From Pestalotiopsis fici W106-1 (Eukaryota > Ascomycota > Sordariomycetes > Amphisphaeriales > Sporocadaceae), in contig NW_006917092.1 of NCBI RefSeq assembly GCF_000516985.1, forward strand, positions 5,707,888 to 5,771,887: a stretch of 64,000 nucleotides of DNA, in the 5' to 3' direction. Shown here in pieces: positions 10,226-21,137 of the stretch; positions within the stretch are counted from its first letter, which is position 1, and every line of letters starts with the position of its first letter. Position numbers and translations under genes: made by a program. A model generated the notes under the pieces. The model did not search any database. It saw nothing but the letters and a program-made list of their open reading frames with translations, and was not told the DNA's origin.

Positions 10226-11659
10226 ATGCTGTCGCAGCTATACTACAATGCTACAGTCATCACAGTCGATAAGCTTAAGCGAATCATCCTTGATGGGGCC
10301 TTACTGGTCAAGGACGGGCGCATAGCAGCAGTGGGAAAAACTCTCGAGTTGCAACGCGATTTGCCAGACGACGTGCTGCAAGTTGACCTCGACCAGCGTA
10401 TCGTGATACCCGGCCTAATCAACAGCCATGTGCATCTCATCCAATCCATCATGAGAGGACTTTGCGAAGATCTGGAGTTGCACGAGTGGGCATCATGCGC
10501 CATCTGGCCCCTCGAGGTCTCCTTTCGGGCCGATGACGGCGCCGTGGCCGCCAAACTTGCAGTTGCGGAGATGATGAAAACAGGAACAACGTGTTTCCTG
10601 GAACCCATGTTACCAAGTTCTCCAGACAATGAATTCTCCAGAATCGTGGATGCTGTCGGGCAGTCAGGTATCCGGGCCTGTCTGGGCAAACTGGTCAAGG
10701 TACCCAGAAGCGATCCTTCCGCTGGTATACGCGATGATCGCGACGGAAATGCTGGGCAAATGACCATTGAAGCTGCAAAGCTGGCGCACGAGCAATACCA
10801 CGGGTCATACAACGACCGTGTGAGCGTATGGATGGCGTCTGAGACTCCTCGAGGGCAAGATGAAGCGGGTTTCCAAGCGGTCGGCACCGCTTGCAAAGAC
10901 CACAACATCAGACTTACCGTACACTGCGCCGAGGCCCCCGACGACTGCCACCTGATTGCAAAACACTACAAAGCGTCTCCCGCCGAATTCTTGCGGAATG
11001 TGAACTCGACTGGGCCGCATGTTGTAATCGGTCACATGGTCCACCTCGCTGAGCAGGACTTTGGAATTCTGCGCGAGACGGGGACCTCTGTCGCCCACAA
11101 CCCGACGAGTAACGCCAAGCTTGCCGACGGAATCGCTCCCATCCAGCGAATGTTAGAAGAGGGTATAAATGTGTGTCTTGGGACGGACGGCGCGCCCTGC
11201 AACAATGGCCACGATCTCTTCCGTGACATGCATTTGGCGGGTATCCTTCACAAAGCCGTAAATACAAACTCGAAAGCCTTGCCAGCCGAGCAAGTACTCG
11301 AAATGGCCACCATTAACGCTGCAAAAGCTCTGGGACTGGAGAAAGAAATTGGCAGCCTCGAGACTGGCAAAAAGGCCGATTTTGTCGTCCTCAACCATGA
11401 CGGGTTGCATGCTGCACCCTACAGCCCATCAGAGTCTGCCAAAGGAGGCATGCCGCCTTCTACTCTAGTAGTGCACAGCCTTTCGGGTAGAGATGTAGAC
11501 ATTGTTGTCATTGATGGAGAAGTCGTTGTTCGGGCCGGGCAGTTGGTGACAATGGATGAGGAAAAGGTGAAGAGGGATGCTCGAACCGCGATTGCTGGGA
11601 TGAGAGCAAGAGCGAATGTCAATGCGCAGAAGATGGCTAGGGGCTGGCACTATGAATGA
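10226..11659 (+). CDS. Metal-dependent amidohydrolase/deaminase, ATZ/TRZ (COG0402) type
   Basis: Single exon, 477 residues from the ATG at 10226 (the open frame extends upstream only through promoter-like sequence). Metal ligands of the amidohydrolase superfamily are visible: HVH in INSHVHLIQ, His in TVHCAEAP, His in GHMVHLAE and Asp in LGTDGAPCN. N- and C-terminal beta-sandwich strands flank the barrel as in cytosine, guanine and methylthioadenosine/S-adenosylhomocysteine deaminases and triazine hydrolases. The enzyme probably removes an amino or other leaving group from a nitrogen heterocycle, which could feed the hydantoinase. It is divergent from the carbamoylase with a common promoter. 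The exact ring substrate cannot be read from the sequence. Confidence 0.82.
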   Translation: MLSQLYYNATVITVDKLKRIILDGALLVKDGRIAAVGKTLELQRDLPDDVLQVDLDQRIVIPGLINSHVHLIQSIMRGLCEDLELHEWASCAIWPLEVSFRADDGAVAAKLAVAEMMKTGTTCFLEPMLPSSPDNEFSRIVDAVGQSGIRACLGKLVKVPRSDPSAGIRDDRDGNAGQMTIEAAKLAHEQYHGSYNDRVSVWMASETPRGQDEAGFQAVGTACKDHNIRLTVHCAEAPDDCHLIAKHYKASPAEFLRNVNSTGPHVVIGHMVHLAEQDFGILRETGTSVAHNPTSNAKLADGIAPIQRMLEEGINVCLGTDGAPCNNGHDLFRDMHLAGILHKAVNTNSKALPAEQVLEMATINAAKALGLEKEIGSLETGKKADFVVLNHDGLHAAPYSPSESAKGGMPPSTLVVHSLSGRDVDIVVIDGEVVVRAGQLVTMDEEKVKRDARTAIAGMRARANVNAQKMARGWHYE

Positions 11660-12004
11660 ATCTCTCACATGATGACTTTACGTTTTTAAAACCATGCAAG
11701 ACCACCTGGTATGATTAGTGCTAGTACAATGATTAATTGGTTTTTAAAAGCCTTGCCAGAGGTGCCAAGGTTGCAAGATAGAAGTGCGTGGCATGATTTT
11801 ACTAGTACCCATCGCAGGGAGGCTGAATTCAAGTAGCGCAGTATTTTGTATCGATCATGGCATTGCAACAAACTATGCAGAAGTTTGGTGGAATGCCTAG
11901 TGTAAAGTCATTTTATTCTGGAAAGAAAAGAATTTACATATGCGCGATCAACAGGCCGTATTCCCATGATCTTGACACATGGTCCGCAATGTATAGGAGC
12001 AAAT
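11660..12004. other. Convergent intergenic stretch, nothing seen
   Basis: 345 bp between the tail-to-tail amidohydrolase and D-amino-acid oxidase genes; AT-rich, presumably 3' untranslated regions. Confidence 0.5.
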
Positions 12005-13292
12005 TCATAGCCTGGCCATAGATTGGAAGCAATCAACCGCCTCACAAGCCATTCCCCTTCCGTAACCATTAGTCTGCGTTTCTGCTGCTTCGCCAGTGGA
12101 CGCTGGACGAATGCGGATGGACTCACCAAGATGCTTGATATCCTGCTCCGCCCGCTCCATAATTGTGTATCACCTGTTTGCCATTGATCACTTGACGTTC
12201 GATGCGTGCGCCTCCGACACGGCTTGCTGCAACGGTACTTAGCTCGTAGCCCAATGGTAAGATATATCATCAGCAATTAACTAACGTCGTAGCCCAACGG
12301 CATGATACAGGACCTTGAGATCATCCGGCCGCCCAAGTTCTGGAGCCAATTCACAGCAACGCTTCTTTATATCCTCTGCCAGATGAGGGTCAATATCTCC
12401 GCTCCATGAATTGTCCAGGCGGCAGCCACCGAGAACGACTCCGCCATGTGGTCCACGGGGGAACACATAGGTGGTGTCGTTATCAACCCTCCGCGGCGAG
12501 CGGAAATACATTCGCTTTAAAGGGACCTTGGGGGACTCTACAAGGAGGACCTGGCCCTAGAAGCAAGTCAGATTAGTGAGTTTGGATTCAGATGGTGACG
12601 GTTGCGGCCAACTTTTGTAGGGTAGACATTGGCATCTTGGACACCTTTCAGCCCCGCTGAACCAAGGCCTGTACAATTAAAGTACGCGCTAGCACTGGGA
12701 TAATCAGAAAAGAGCTCTTGGATATCACTATAGATTCGACGGTGCATTTGAATATTTGCTTTGCGCGAGGTGGTTTGTAACCTAGAAACGATTTATTAAT
12801 CGACTTAGGACAGCCAGCTAGGAAACCAACATACCATGGAAGATATATTTGGGTATTAATCACAAAAGTATCTGTATCATAGCCAAACACAGCTCCAGCT
12901 GGTAAAGCGTCTTCAGATAGCCTTCGCAGGCCTCCGACCAGCTGTTCGTACCAGATTTTGCCGGTCGCAACACTTAAAACATCGGCATCCTTGGGCTCTC
13001 GATCATAGATGGCTCGTATTTCCATTCGCTCTACGCCTGTTTCCTGCGACTGCCGAGCGAGTTTGGTCAATCTCTGGAAAGTGATCTCGTCCCATGTCTC
13101 CTGACGCCCACTGTCGAGAGCGACAGAAAGCCAATTTGCGCCTGCGACGGGAGAAGCGTAGGTGGGGTGTCGGTCCCCCGGGAAGTACTGCGCGGCAATG
13201 ATTACACTGCTATTCGGATGGCGATTCTTCAACTCTAGAGCAGTAGAAAGCCCTGTCACTCCGGCTCCAAGAACAACGAATTGGTGTGCCAT
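12005..13292 (-). CDS. D-amino-acid oxidase (FAD), probably peroxisomal
   Basis: Five exons on the minus strand (13292-12835, 12781-12613, 12556-12286, 12226-12127, 12056-12005) give 349 residues, the usual length for the family. The N-terminus has the FAD-binding VLGAGVTGLSTALEL, the middle has FNCTGLGS, and the C-terminus carries GGARIERQ followed by HNYGAGGAGYQASWG, the D-amino-acid oxidase signature region. The enzyme oxidises D-amino acids to 2-oxo acids, ammonia and hydrogen peroxide. The last three residues, ARL, fit the peroxisomal PTS1 pattern. Exons 4 and 5 depend on splice choices that restore R-P-S-R and the SWG signature. Its gene is divergent from the hydantoinase, sharing a 501-bp promoter. 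A D-aspartate or N-methyl amino acid preference cannot be excluded. Confidence 0.85.
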
Positions 13293-13793
13293 GCTTGCTT
13301 GCTTGCTTGCTGGTGGGGGGAAAGAAATGGTACGAGAGAAGAAACACCCAAGGTTTTACACTATTACATTTCTTGAATATATGCAAAAGTCTTCAAAGCC
13401 CGTGGACTGGGAGATATCTCACAAAGAGGTTCGGGATGCCCATGCTTGCTGTCGGGTCGGGCCCAATTCTCATCTGCATACCACTATAGGCGTTCACTCC
13501 CGAGGTGGGGGCGGGCGCAATCGCGGTTTGATCGTATGATCCACAGCCCTGGGAAATAAAAGAACGGCCTAGTCAGTGCGACTTTGGCCGGCGAAGTGCT
13601 CGCCGGCGCTAACGCCCATGTTGGCCGTGAGCTTGCAGTCGTCGTCTGCCACCAATGCAAGTTGGCAGAGTTCGTGAAACATGAGCTATTATCGTGGGCC
13701 TGAGGTTTTCCATCTCCCGGTAGACTATATATCTACGTGGATGAGCGAGGTCTTGGCAGGGCGTTCCATTGCCAACACAATCTTGTAGTTGAC
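13293..13793. promoter_or_regulatory. Divergent promoter of D-amino-acid oxidase and hydantoinase
   Basis: 501 bp between two start codons. Next to the oxidase start is a run of GCTT tetranucleotides (about 13293-13311). A perfect 8-bp inverted repeat lies at 13587-13607. No exact copy of the GCCGACGGC motif was found, in contrast to the other shared promoters. Confidence 0.5.
13587..13607. promoter_or_regulatory. Perfect inverted repeat, possible operator
   Basis: GCCGGCGA, five spacer bases, TCGCCGGC. A symmetrical GC-rich site near the middle of the oxidase/hydantoinase promoter, suited to a dimeric regulator. Function is inferred only. Confidence 0.35.
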
Positions 13794-13811
13794 ATGGAGC
13801 TCGATTCGATT

Positions 13812-13816
13812 ATTGT
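13812..13816. repeat. Target-site duplication, left copy (ATTGT)
   Basis: The five bases directly before the left LTR match those directly after the right LTR (19176-19180), the hallmark of LTR-element integration. They are also codons of the interrupted hydantoinase. Confidence 0.88.
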
Positions 13817-14049
13817 TGTCAGATGGTGGGTTATGGTTCCCATACACTGGGGTGTGCTTGAGCACACGGATCAACACCATGGAGTCCAGATAGATATACG
13901 GGACCTCCCGGGGATTAGCCGGGGCCACCTAAATAAGCGTATATTTTATTAAAACTAAAAGGCGTAAAATATAGATTAATATATTATATAATTAATATTA
14001 ATATTAAATTAATTTAAACTTTAATAGGAAAATATTATTTTAATTAATA
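13817..14049 (+). repeat. Left LTR (233 bp)
   Basis: Begins TGTCAGATGG. Its first ~115 bp keep normal composition; the rest is converted to A+T. Aligned to the right LTR, the differences I checked are only C/T and G/A transitions. Confidence 0.88.
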
Positions 14050-17000
14050 ATTAAAAGTTTTAGTGCTTTCGCCGAAGCTACGAAAATAATAATTACGAAA
14101 AAAGCCGGAATCGGCCTAACGGTATCGTTAAAAATAACTTCCGATTAGAATAATTAGGAATATACGTTTTAGATTTAAGCATAAATTACCGGATTAACTA
14201 ATTATTTTAAAAATAAAACGATTTTAATTAAAATTTTAATTAAACCGGATATTAAAAAGATTAAATATATAAAAACCGCGGTAGTAACCTTTAAAGCTAT
14301 AAACGAAAGCGATAATCCGAATATTTAAAATAAAAAAAACGAAAAATAAATAATAACGGATTTTACTAAAAAAAGTTAAAAATTATTTAACTTCGATTAT
14401 AATTATTATAAAATAAAAAAGGCTATATACGCTAAATAATATACGGCGATTAAAAAAATTACGAAATAAATAATTATTACGATTTTTTTAGACTTTTTTT
14501 TTATATGCTATTTAATTAATAAGCTTTTGTATAAATAATACGAAAATTTTAGGGCTTGCTATAGCAAATTAGCTTTAAATAATAAAAAAAAGCAAAAAAA
14601 TAATATTTCGAAGCTTTTAAGCCTTTAAAAATATTAAAAAAAGCTATAAATTAAATTAATAAATAAAAAATAATTATAGCGAAAGCCTAAATAAAGCAAA
14701 TAATTAAAATATAAAATAATTCGGTTTAAGTTATAAATTTCCTAAATACCGTTATTTTAATTATATTATAATAAGCCGCCTTTTATTAAATTTATAAAAA
14801 ATAAAGTATTTTAAATAAAAATTTAAAATATCGGGTAATAAATAATAATTTTCGTAAAAGCTTAAGTATTTAATAGCCGATTAGGCCAAAAATTAAAAAA
14901 AGCGCTTTCGCAATTTACGCTAATAAAGCTAATAAATAGCTTTAAAACGGATAAAATAAAAACGTTTATTTTATTAAAAATTAAATATTTTTTTAATTAA
15001 ATACGGCTAATTTACGTAAAAAAAAAATAAACGAATTACTTATAATAAAAAATAAAAAAATATTAAATACCTTATTTACTACCTTTTTTACGCCTTTAAT
15101 TTATATTTTTACGTATTTTTAAAAAAAGCCTATTTAAATTTCGTTTTTAAAAATAAAATATAAATACGAATAAATAAAGCCTTTAAAAAAAACTTTAATT
15201 TATAAAAGCAGGTTCGTAATATAAAAAGGATTAAAATTAGCCGAATTAGTATATTACGAATAATTAAGGAAAAATCGCTCCCGATTAATACGGATTAATA
15301 AAATAGATAATTAATAATAAATATATAAAGTAATTTTATAATATTTATAAAAAACTACTTTTTACGCTATTTAATTATTTTAAATTTAGCGATAACGATT
15401 TTAATTATAAATATAAAAATAAAGCTTATTAATTATAGGCAAATTTTTAATTATAATTTTATTTAATTAGGCGACCGGAAATTATTTATTTATAAATATA
15501 ATATAATAATTATATAATTCGGATTTAAAATATTATTATTAAATAATATAGCTTATTAACCTAGATTGCTAATTATATTAATATTATTCCGTTAATTATA
15601 AAAATAAGGATATTATTAAAATAATAAAAATAATTTTATAATATTACGCAAAAAAAATAAATTTTTAATTAATATATTTTAAAACTAATATAAATAATAT
15701 ATTTTTAAATATAGATTTTATAAATTACCTTTAGCGTTATTTATTATTTACCGGAAAAAATATATAATATAAATAAAAAAGCTATTATTAATTAAAAAAG
15801 TTATACGATAATATTATAAAATAGGATACCTAGGCCCGGCAGCTTTTAAATACCTTATTTATTTATTTTAAAAGGTAAAAATTAAAGGACTAATTATAAT
15901 AAAATATAAAGTTTGCGTATTTATAAAAATTAAGCGCTAATTACGGCAAGCGCTACGGCTAATTAACGAAAATTATAGCGAACGATTAGCTATAAATTTT
16001 TATAATTATATTAAAAAAATCGAAAATTATATATTTTAAATATTAATTATTTATCGGCAAACGGAATATATATAAAATTATTATTTTACGGAAAAAATTG
16101 CTATTATATTAATTAACGCTTTCCGATCGTTTTTAAGCATAATAAAAACTTAATATAATATTAAAATTAAAATTATCGAATATAATAATAAAATTACCAA
16201 AATTAAATAAGTAATCGGAAAATATTTTAAAAATAAATATATTAAATTTAAACCTTTAGCATTATATATATAAGCCTAAAATAAAGCTATTAAACGCTTA
16301 AAGGGTATAATTAAAAAAAAACGTATAATACGCACCGGCGCAAAATTCTTTTATTAATTTTAGCCTAAAATCGGTAAAACCGCGGTATACCTATATAATC
16401 GTATACCGAATTATAATTCCCGATAATATATATTATATATAAAATTTTATAAAGCAATTGCGAAAATAAAAAAAGTCTTAAATCCGAGCTATAAGCTTAA
16501 TTAAATTTATTTTAAAATATTCGGATATAAAGCGTATATAATAACGCTAACGATATAATAAAAATTTGGCCGTTTATAGCGATTAATACCTAAAATATAA
16601 ATAGGATATTTAATCGGATATAAATTATTTAATATTTATAAAATTTAGATTTTTAATCGGAATAAATTAATTAATATAAAAAATATAATTATAAACGAAA
16701 AAAAATTATATAATAAAAAATAAAATATATTTAAAAACGAGTTTTTAAATGCTAATATTTAGCTTATCGCCGATTTCGTAACTAATTACGCAATATTTAA
16801 AAACGAGATTTTATAAAAACTAAAAAGTAAAAAAACCGCCGCAAAAAATATTTTATTAAGCGATAATTAAAATAATTAAAAAAAAAATAATAACTAAAAA
16901 AATAAAAAAGCAGCGCTAAATAAAAAAAAATAATACCTTTTTATTACCGCGAAATTTGCCTTTTAAACTTTATTATAAATATTTTTATTAGCTTTATTAA

Positions 17001-17525
17001 CATATAATATAAAAGCGATTATAATTAAAAATACGGCGCTATTAAAAAAAGGACCTAAAATAATCCTATAGCAAATAATTTTTTTAGCTAATTATAAAGC
17101 TATTCCTAAAGCAGGATAAAGCAATAATTAAAATAATAAAGCGAAACTAAAACGCTTTTTTCGTTAAAAGGTAAAAATTTATAAAGCGGAAATCCTAGCT
17201 TTTTTTAAATAATATTATAAATTATATTATTATTTATTTAGCAAATTATTTTTTTAAATAAAAGCTAATTATTTATAAAATTATAAAAATATATAATTTT
17301 AAACTAAAATTAATAAAAAGGATTTATAAATAAAAAGTAAATAAATCTTTAATTATATATAAATATATATATATATAAATTCGATAAATACGGGAAATTT
17401 TAAAAATATAAAGCAAAATTTATCGTTTACGGTAATTAATAGGCGAAATCCTAAAATTAGGAAATTTACGCGGTTATATTAGCTAAAAAATTATTTCGCA
17501 TTTTAATCGCGATTATAGCAAAATT

Positions 17526-17625
17526 NNNNNNNNNNNNNNNNNNNNNNNNNNNNNNNNNNNNNNNNNNNNNNNNNNNNNNNNNNNNNNNNNNNNNNNNNNN
17601 NNNNNNNNNNNNNNNNNNNNNNNNN
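17526..17625. other. Assembly gap of 100 N inside the retrotransposon
   Basis: Exactly 100 N, the conventional length for a gap of unknown size, so element length and content here are unresolved. Confidence 0.95.
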
Positions 17626-18942
17626 CGACTTTAAATTAATATAATATAACGTAATAAACGCGTTTATATACGCTTTTATTAATTAAAATATATTTATAAA
17701 AATACCGGATAAATATCGAAAAAAAAACATTATATTAATATTAAATAAAGCATTTTATAAATTACGGATATTACCGCTATTATAGCAAAAAAAATTTATA
17801 AAAATTTTAGCCGAAATCGGCTATACCTAAATATTATATAAGCTTTGCGTATTTATTAATAAAAAAATGCTAATTTTCTTTTACGTTAACGACGTAATTA
17901 TCGTATATAAAAATAAAAATAAAAAGGCTATTAATTATTTAATATAGCATTTTATAAAAAAATATAAAATTAATAATAGCGAGCTAATATAATAATTTTT
18001 TAAAATAAAAATAATTAAAAATCGTATATTTAAAATAATTTAGCTATTTTAAAAGGCTTATTTTAAAAAAATCGCTAAGCTTATAAATAAAAAAAAAATT
18101 TATATAACGCTAATAAATTGCGAAAAACTTATATTTCGATTAATTATAGCGTTTTTTTACGAAATATAAAAATATTAAAAAAAAATCGGATTACTGCTAT
18201 TCGCGGCTATATTTATAAAACTAAATATTATATTTATAATAATTAAATTAGCTCGATTCCTTAATAATTTAAATTAAATATATTAAAAAGCTGCTAATCG
18301 AGCTTTAATTTACCTAATTAATACTAAAAAACTTTCGCTTAAAATCGGAGGATTTTCTAATTTAATAATTATTAATAATATATTATTTATTAATAATAAT
18401 ATTAATCGTAAAAATACCTAAATATTTATTATAAAGCTATTTAAAAAATTAATTAATTAGCAATTAAATAAATAAAATATAATTATTATTTTTATTATAA
18501 AAGCTAAATTATTTACCTTAGCATAAATTGCTAAAAAAACATTATTTATTAGCCGATTATTAAAAAAAATTATCGATATAACTAAATAATAATATTATTA
18601 TTATTAAATATAATAATAAGCAAATTATTAATTTAATTAACGCCGAAATCGCGTTATTAAAAATAAAACTCCGTTATATAAATATTTACAATTATTAATT
18701 ACGATAAAAAGCCTAAAAAAAAAGGATTAAAATTATTTATAAACCTTTAAATAAAATAATAATAAATAAATTAACGAAAAACTTGCTAATAGGCAAATAA
18801 CAGAATTTTTTGCAATAAATAGGATTTAATATTATTTATCGTAATTAAAACGAATAGCCTTATAAAAAGCTAAATCTTGCTAATTAGCAATTTTAATTTA
18901 AATATAGCCAGATTTACGATAAATCGTGGATTTAAGGGGGTA

Positions 18943-19175
18943 TATTAAATAATAGGTTATAATTCCTATATACTAAGGTGTGCTTAAGCATACGGATTAA
19001 CACTATAAAGTCTAGATAAATATACGGGACCTCCCGGGGATTAGCCGGGGCCACCCAAATAAGCGTACACCTTATCAAAACTAAAAGGCGCAGAACATAG
19101 ATCAATACATCACACAATTGACACCAATATCAGACCAGTTTAAACTCCAATAGGAAAGCACCACCTTGATCAACA
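18943..19175 (+). repeat. Right LTR (233 bp)
   Basis: Starts TATTAAATAA (the mutated counterpart of the left LTR start) and ends GATCAACA. The first ~75 bp are mutated and the outer part is normal, the mirror image of the left LTR. Confidence 0.88.
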
Positions 19176-19180
19176 ATTGT
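19176..19180. repeat. Target-site duplication, right copy (ATTGT)
   Basis: Matches 13812-13816. The next base, C at 19181, completes the Val codon of the broken hydantoinase. Confidence 0.88.
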
Positions 19181-20776
19181 CAACGGCATCATCGTGAGTT
19201 GACCGTCTCAATAATACATTCTACAAGCTCACAGCTGACAATGCATTTTAACCTCTAGGCAACGGCAAGTGAGGTGCTTGTTCCTGGACAGGAAATTGGC
19301 ATCAAGGATGGAAAAATCCACTGCATTGGTAGTTGTTTGCCTCGAACTGCCAGCACTATCATCATCGATGCAGAAGGTGCCTATGTAACCCCGGGTGGGG
19401 TGGATTCTCATGTGCACATTCAGCAAGACAACGCACCGACAGGTGATACGTGGGAAACGGGCACCAGAAGTGCTGTCGCCGGCGGCACCACCACTGTTAT
19501 TGCCTTTGCCTCCCAGAAGAAGCACGAAGAATCTCTCTTGCCAGCAATCACAGCATACCATGAAAAGGCAGGCGGTAACAGTTATTGCGACTATGGCTTT
19601 CATGTGATTCTGTCAAACCCCACAGACCAGATTTTGGAGAATGAGTTGCCTGCATTGGCTGATGCCCACGGCATCACCAGTGTCAAAATCTACATGACCT
19701 ACGAGCCTTTGAAATTGTCCGACAGGCATATACTCTACGTCCTGATGAGGTGCAGGGCACTTGGCATGACGACCATGGTGCATGCGGAGAATTCAGACAT
19801 GATAGCCATCGTCATAGAAGGGTTAGAGAAGCGAGGGAATATGGGGACCTGGTTTCATTCCGTCGCTCGGCCAAAGATTGCCGAGGACGAGGCAACTTAT
19901 CGAGCAATTGCTCTAGCTGAGCTTGTGGATGCTCCGATTTTGTTGGTCCACGTCTCTTCAGATATTGCCGTAGAGCATGTCAGGGCTGCGCAGGCTCGCC
20001 TACTTCCCATTCACGCCGAGACATGTCCTCATTATCTGTACCTCTTGTCGCAGGAGCTAAAAGGACAATGCAACGGCTCTGGCCACCACCATGGCGACAC
20101 TGATGACTTTTCTGGTGCCAAGGCTGTGTGCTCACCCCCTCTCCGCCACGATCCAGCCGATCTCGAGGGGCTTTGGCGAGCTGTCGCGAGCAATGCCTTT
20201 ACAGTGATCTCCTCGGATCACGCTCCGTCTACTTTCGATCATCCTGGTGGGAAGAAGTTGGGGTTGGTCAATGGCAAAATCCCAAATTTCACAAAAATAC
20301 CGAATGGTATACCCGGCGTAGAGACCCGCCTACCTCTTCTATTTAGCGACTGCGAAGGCTGTCTGCCCATTTCTGAAGCAAGGTTGTCTTTGCCTCAGTT
20401 TGTGCAGATGACGTCGAGTAATGCTGCAAAGATGTACGGTCTCGAGCAACGAAAGGGAAACATAGCGCCAGGATTTGATGCAGACCTGGTAATATGGTAC
20501 CCGGGCGACAAAGGTGCCCGGCTCATAACCCAAGGTAGACTGCACCATGGTGTTGATTATACGCCATTTGAAGGGATTAGGGTGCGCAACTGGCCAAGAT
20601 ATACCCTTATTCGAGGCACTCTAGTGTACAATGATCAAGGTGGCATAATAGGAGACAAAGGGTACGGGCAGTACCTGAAACGTGGCTTAGGCCAAATTTT
20701 GGTTGGAAAGACAGGCAGACAGGCCAGGGGCATGTTGAAGGACGAGCGATCGTTTTGGCAGCCAACGATGGAATAG

Positions 20777-21137
20777 ATAGAACTACCGCAGCATCAAACG
20801 ACCAGTTCAAAGTTCCAATGTTGAATGAGTCCTTCTCCGGTAAAGATCTACTACCTGCAAAGTAATTTTCTGGGTTTAGATACAGTCCGAAAAGTTGATA
20901 ATGGGCTACAGGTGATCGGTGGAGTACTTGCTGGTGTGCACCCTCAAAGCTTCTCCATGCCTATAAACTTTATTCCCCGGTGATAACTGGTGATAAAAGT
21001 TGTTTACGGAATCTAATCAAAGCATCATATTTCTATTTTGTCATTATCATAATTACATTGCACAAAAATAGGCTAATCTATTTCTCGACTTGACGCCCTA
21101 CCCATCATTGCTAGTTGGTCGCCTTCGAAAACAAGCT
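20777..21137. other. Convergent intergenic stretch, nothing seen
   Basis: 361 bp between the hydantoinase and dioxygenase-1 stops; AT-rich and without coding signal. Confidence 0.5.

Larger units (their letters stand above)
13817..19175 (+). mobile_element. Ty1/Copia LTR retrotransposon, heavily RIP-mutated
   Basis: A 5.36-kb element with two 233-bp LTRs, a purine-rich tract (AAGGGGG) before the right LTR, and 5-bp target duplications. The interior is extremely A+T-rich, and the remaining C residues are mostly in CG dinucleotides, the footprint of repeat-induced point mutation. No open frame survives, but conceptual reading of the plus strand at about 17630-18000 recovers Copia reverse-transcriptase landmarks (a VINAF-like stretch, and YVNDVIIVY in place of YVDD). 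This places reverse transcriptase late in the element, as in Copia. The sequence contains a gap, so its true length is unknown. It separates the hydantoinase start from its body. Confidence 0.9.
13794..20776 (+). pseudogene. D-hydantoinase/dihydropyrimidinase, exon 1 split by a Copia element
   Basis: The start codon (13794) and 23 coding bases (MELDSII plus two bases) lie left of the element. The codon is completed at 19181, and exon 1 ends at 19193 before GTGAGT. After a 65-nt intron, exon 2 (19259-20776) supplies 505 residues, so the uninterrupted gene would have made about 517. Exon 2 is complete and keeps every expected cyclic-amidohydrolase feature: metal ligands HVH (about 19409), the carbamylated lysine in SVKIYMTY, His in MVHAEN and in LVHVSS, and Asp in ISSDHAPS. 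The enzyme would open hydantoins or dihydropyrimidines to N-carbamoyl amino acids. A TGA lies in frame inside the right LTR, just upstream of the joined codon, and no ATG follows it in frame before the HVH motif, so normal expression in this strain is unlikely. Family call firm; loss of function strongly inferred. Confidence 0.85.

Noticed and set aside
14050..18942. Intact retrotransposon proteins or a CRISPR-like or centromeric AT-rich array
   Set aside because: The AT-rich block has LTRs, a target duplication and relic reverse-transcriptase motifs, so RIP-mutated Copia explains it fully; no regular spacer-repeat structure.
18932..19117. Minus-strand ORF over the right LTR (and its counterpart at 13725-13928)
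   Set aside because: Lies inside LTR sequence and repeats in both LTRs; no protein function expected.
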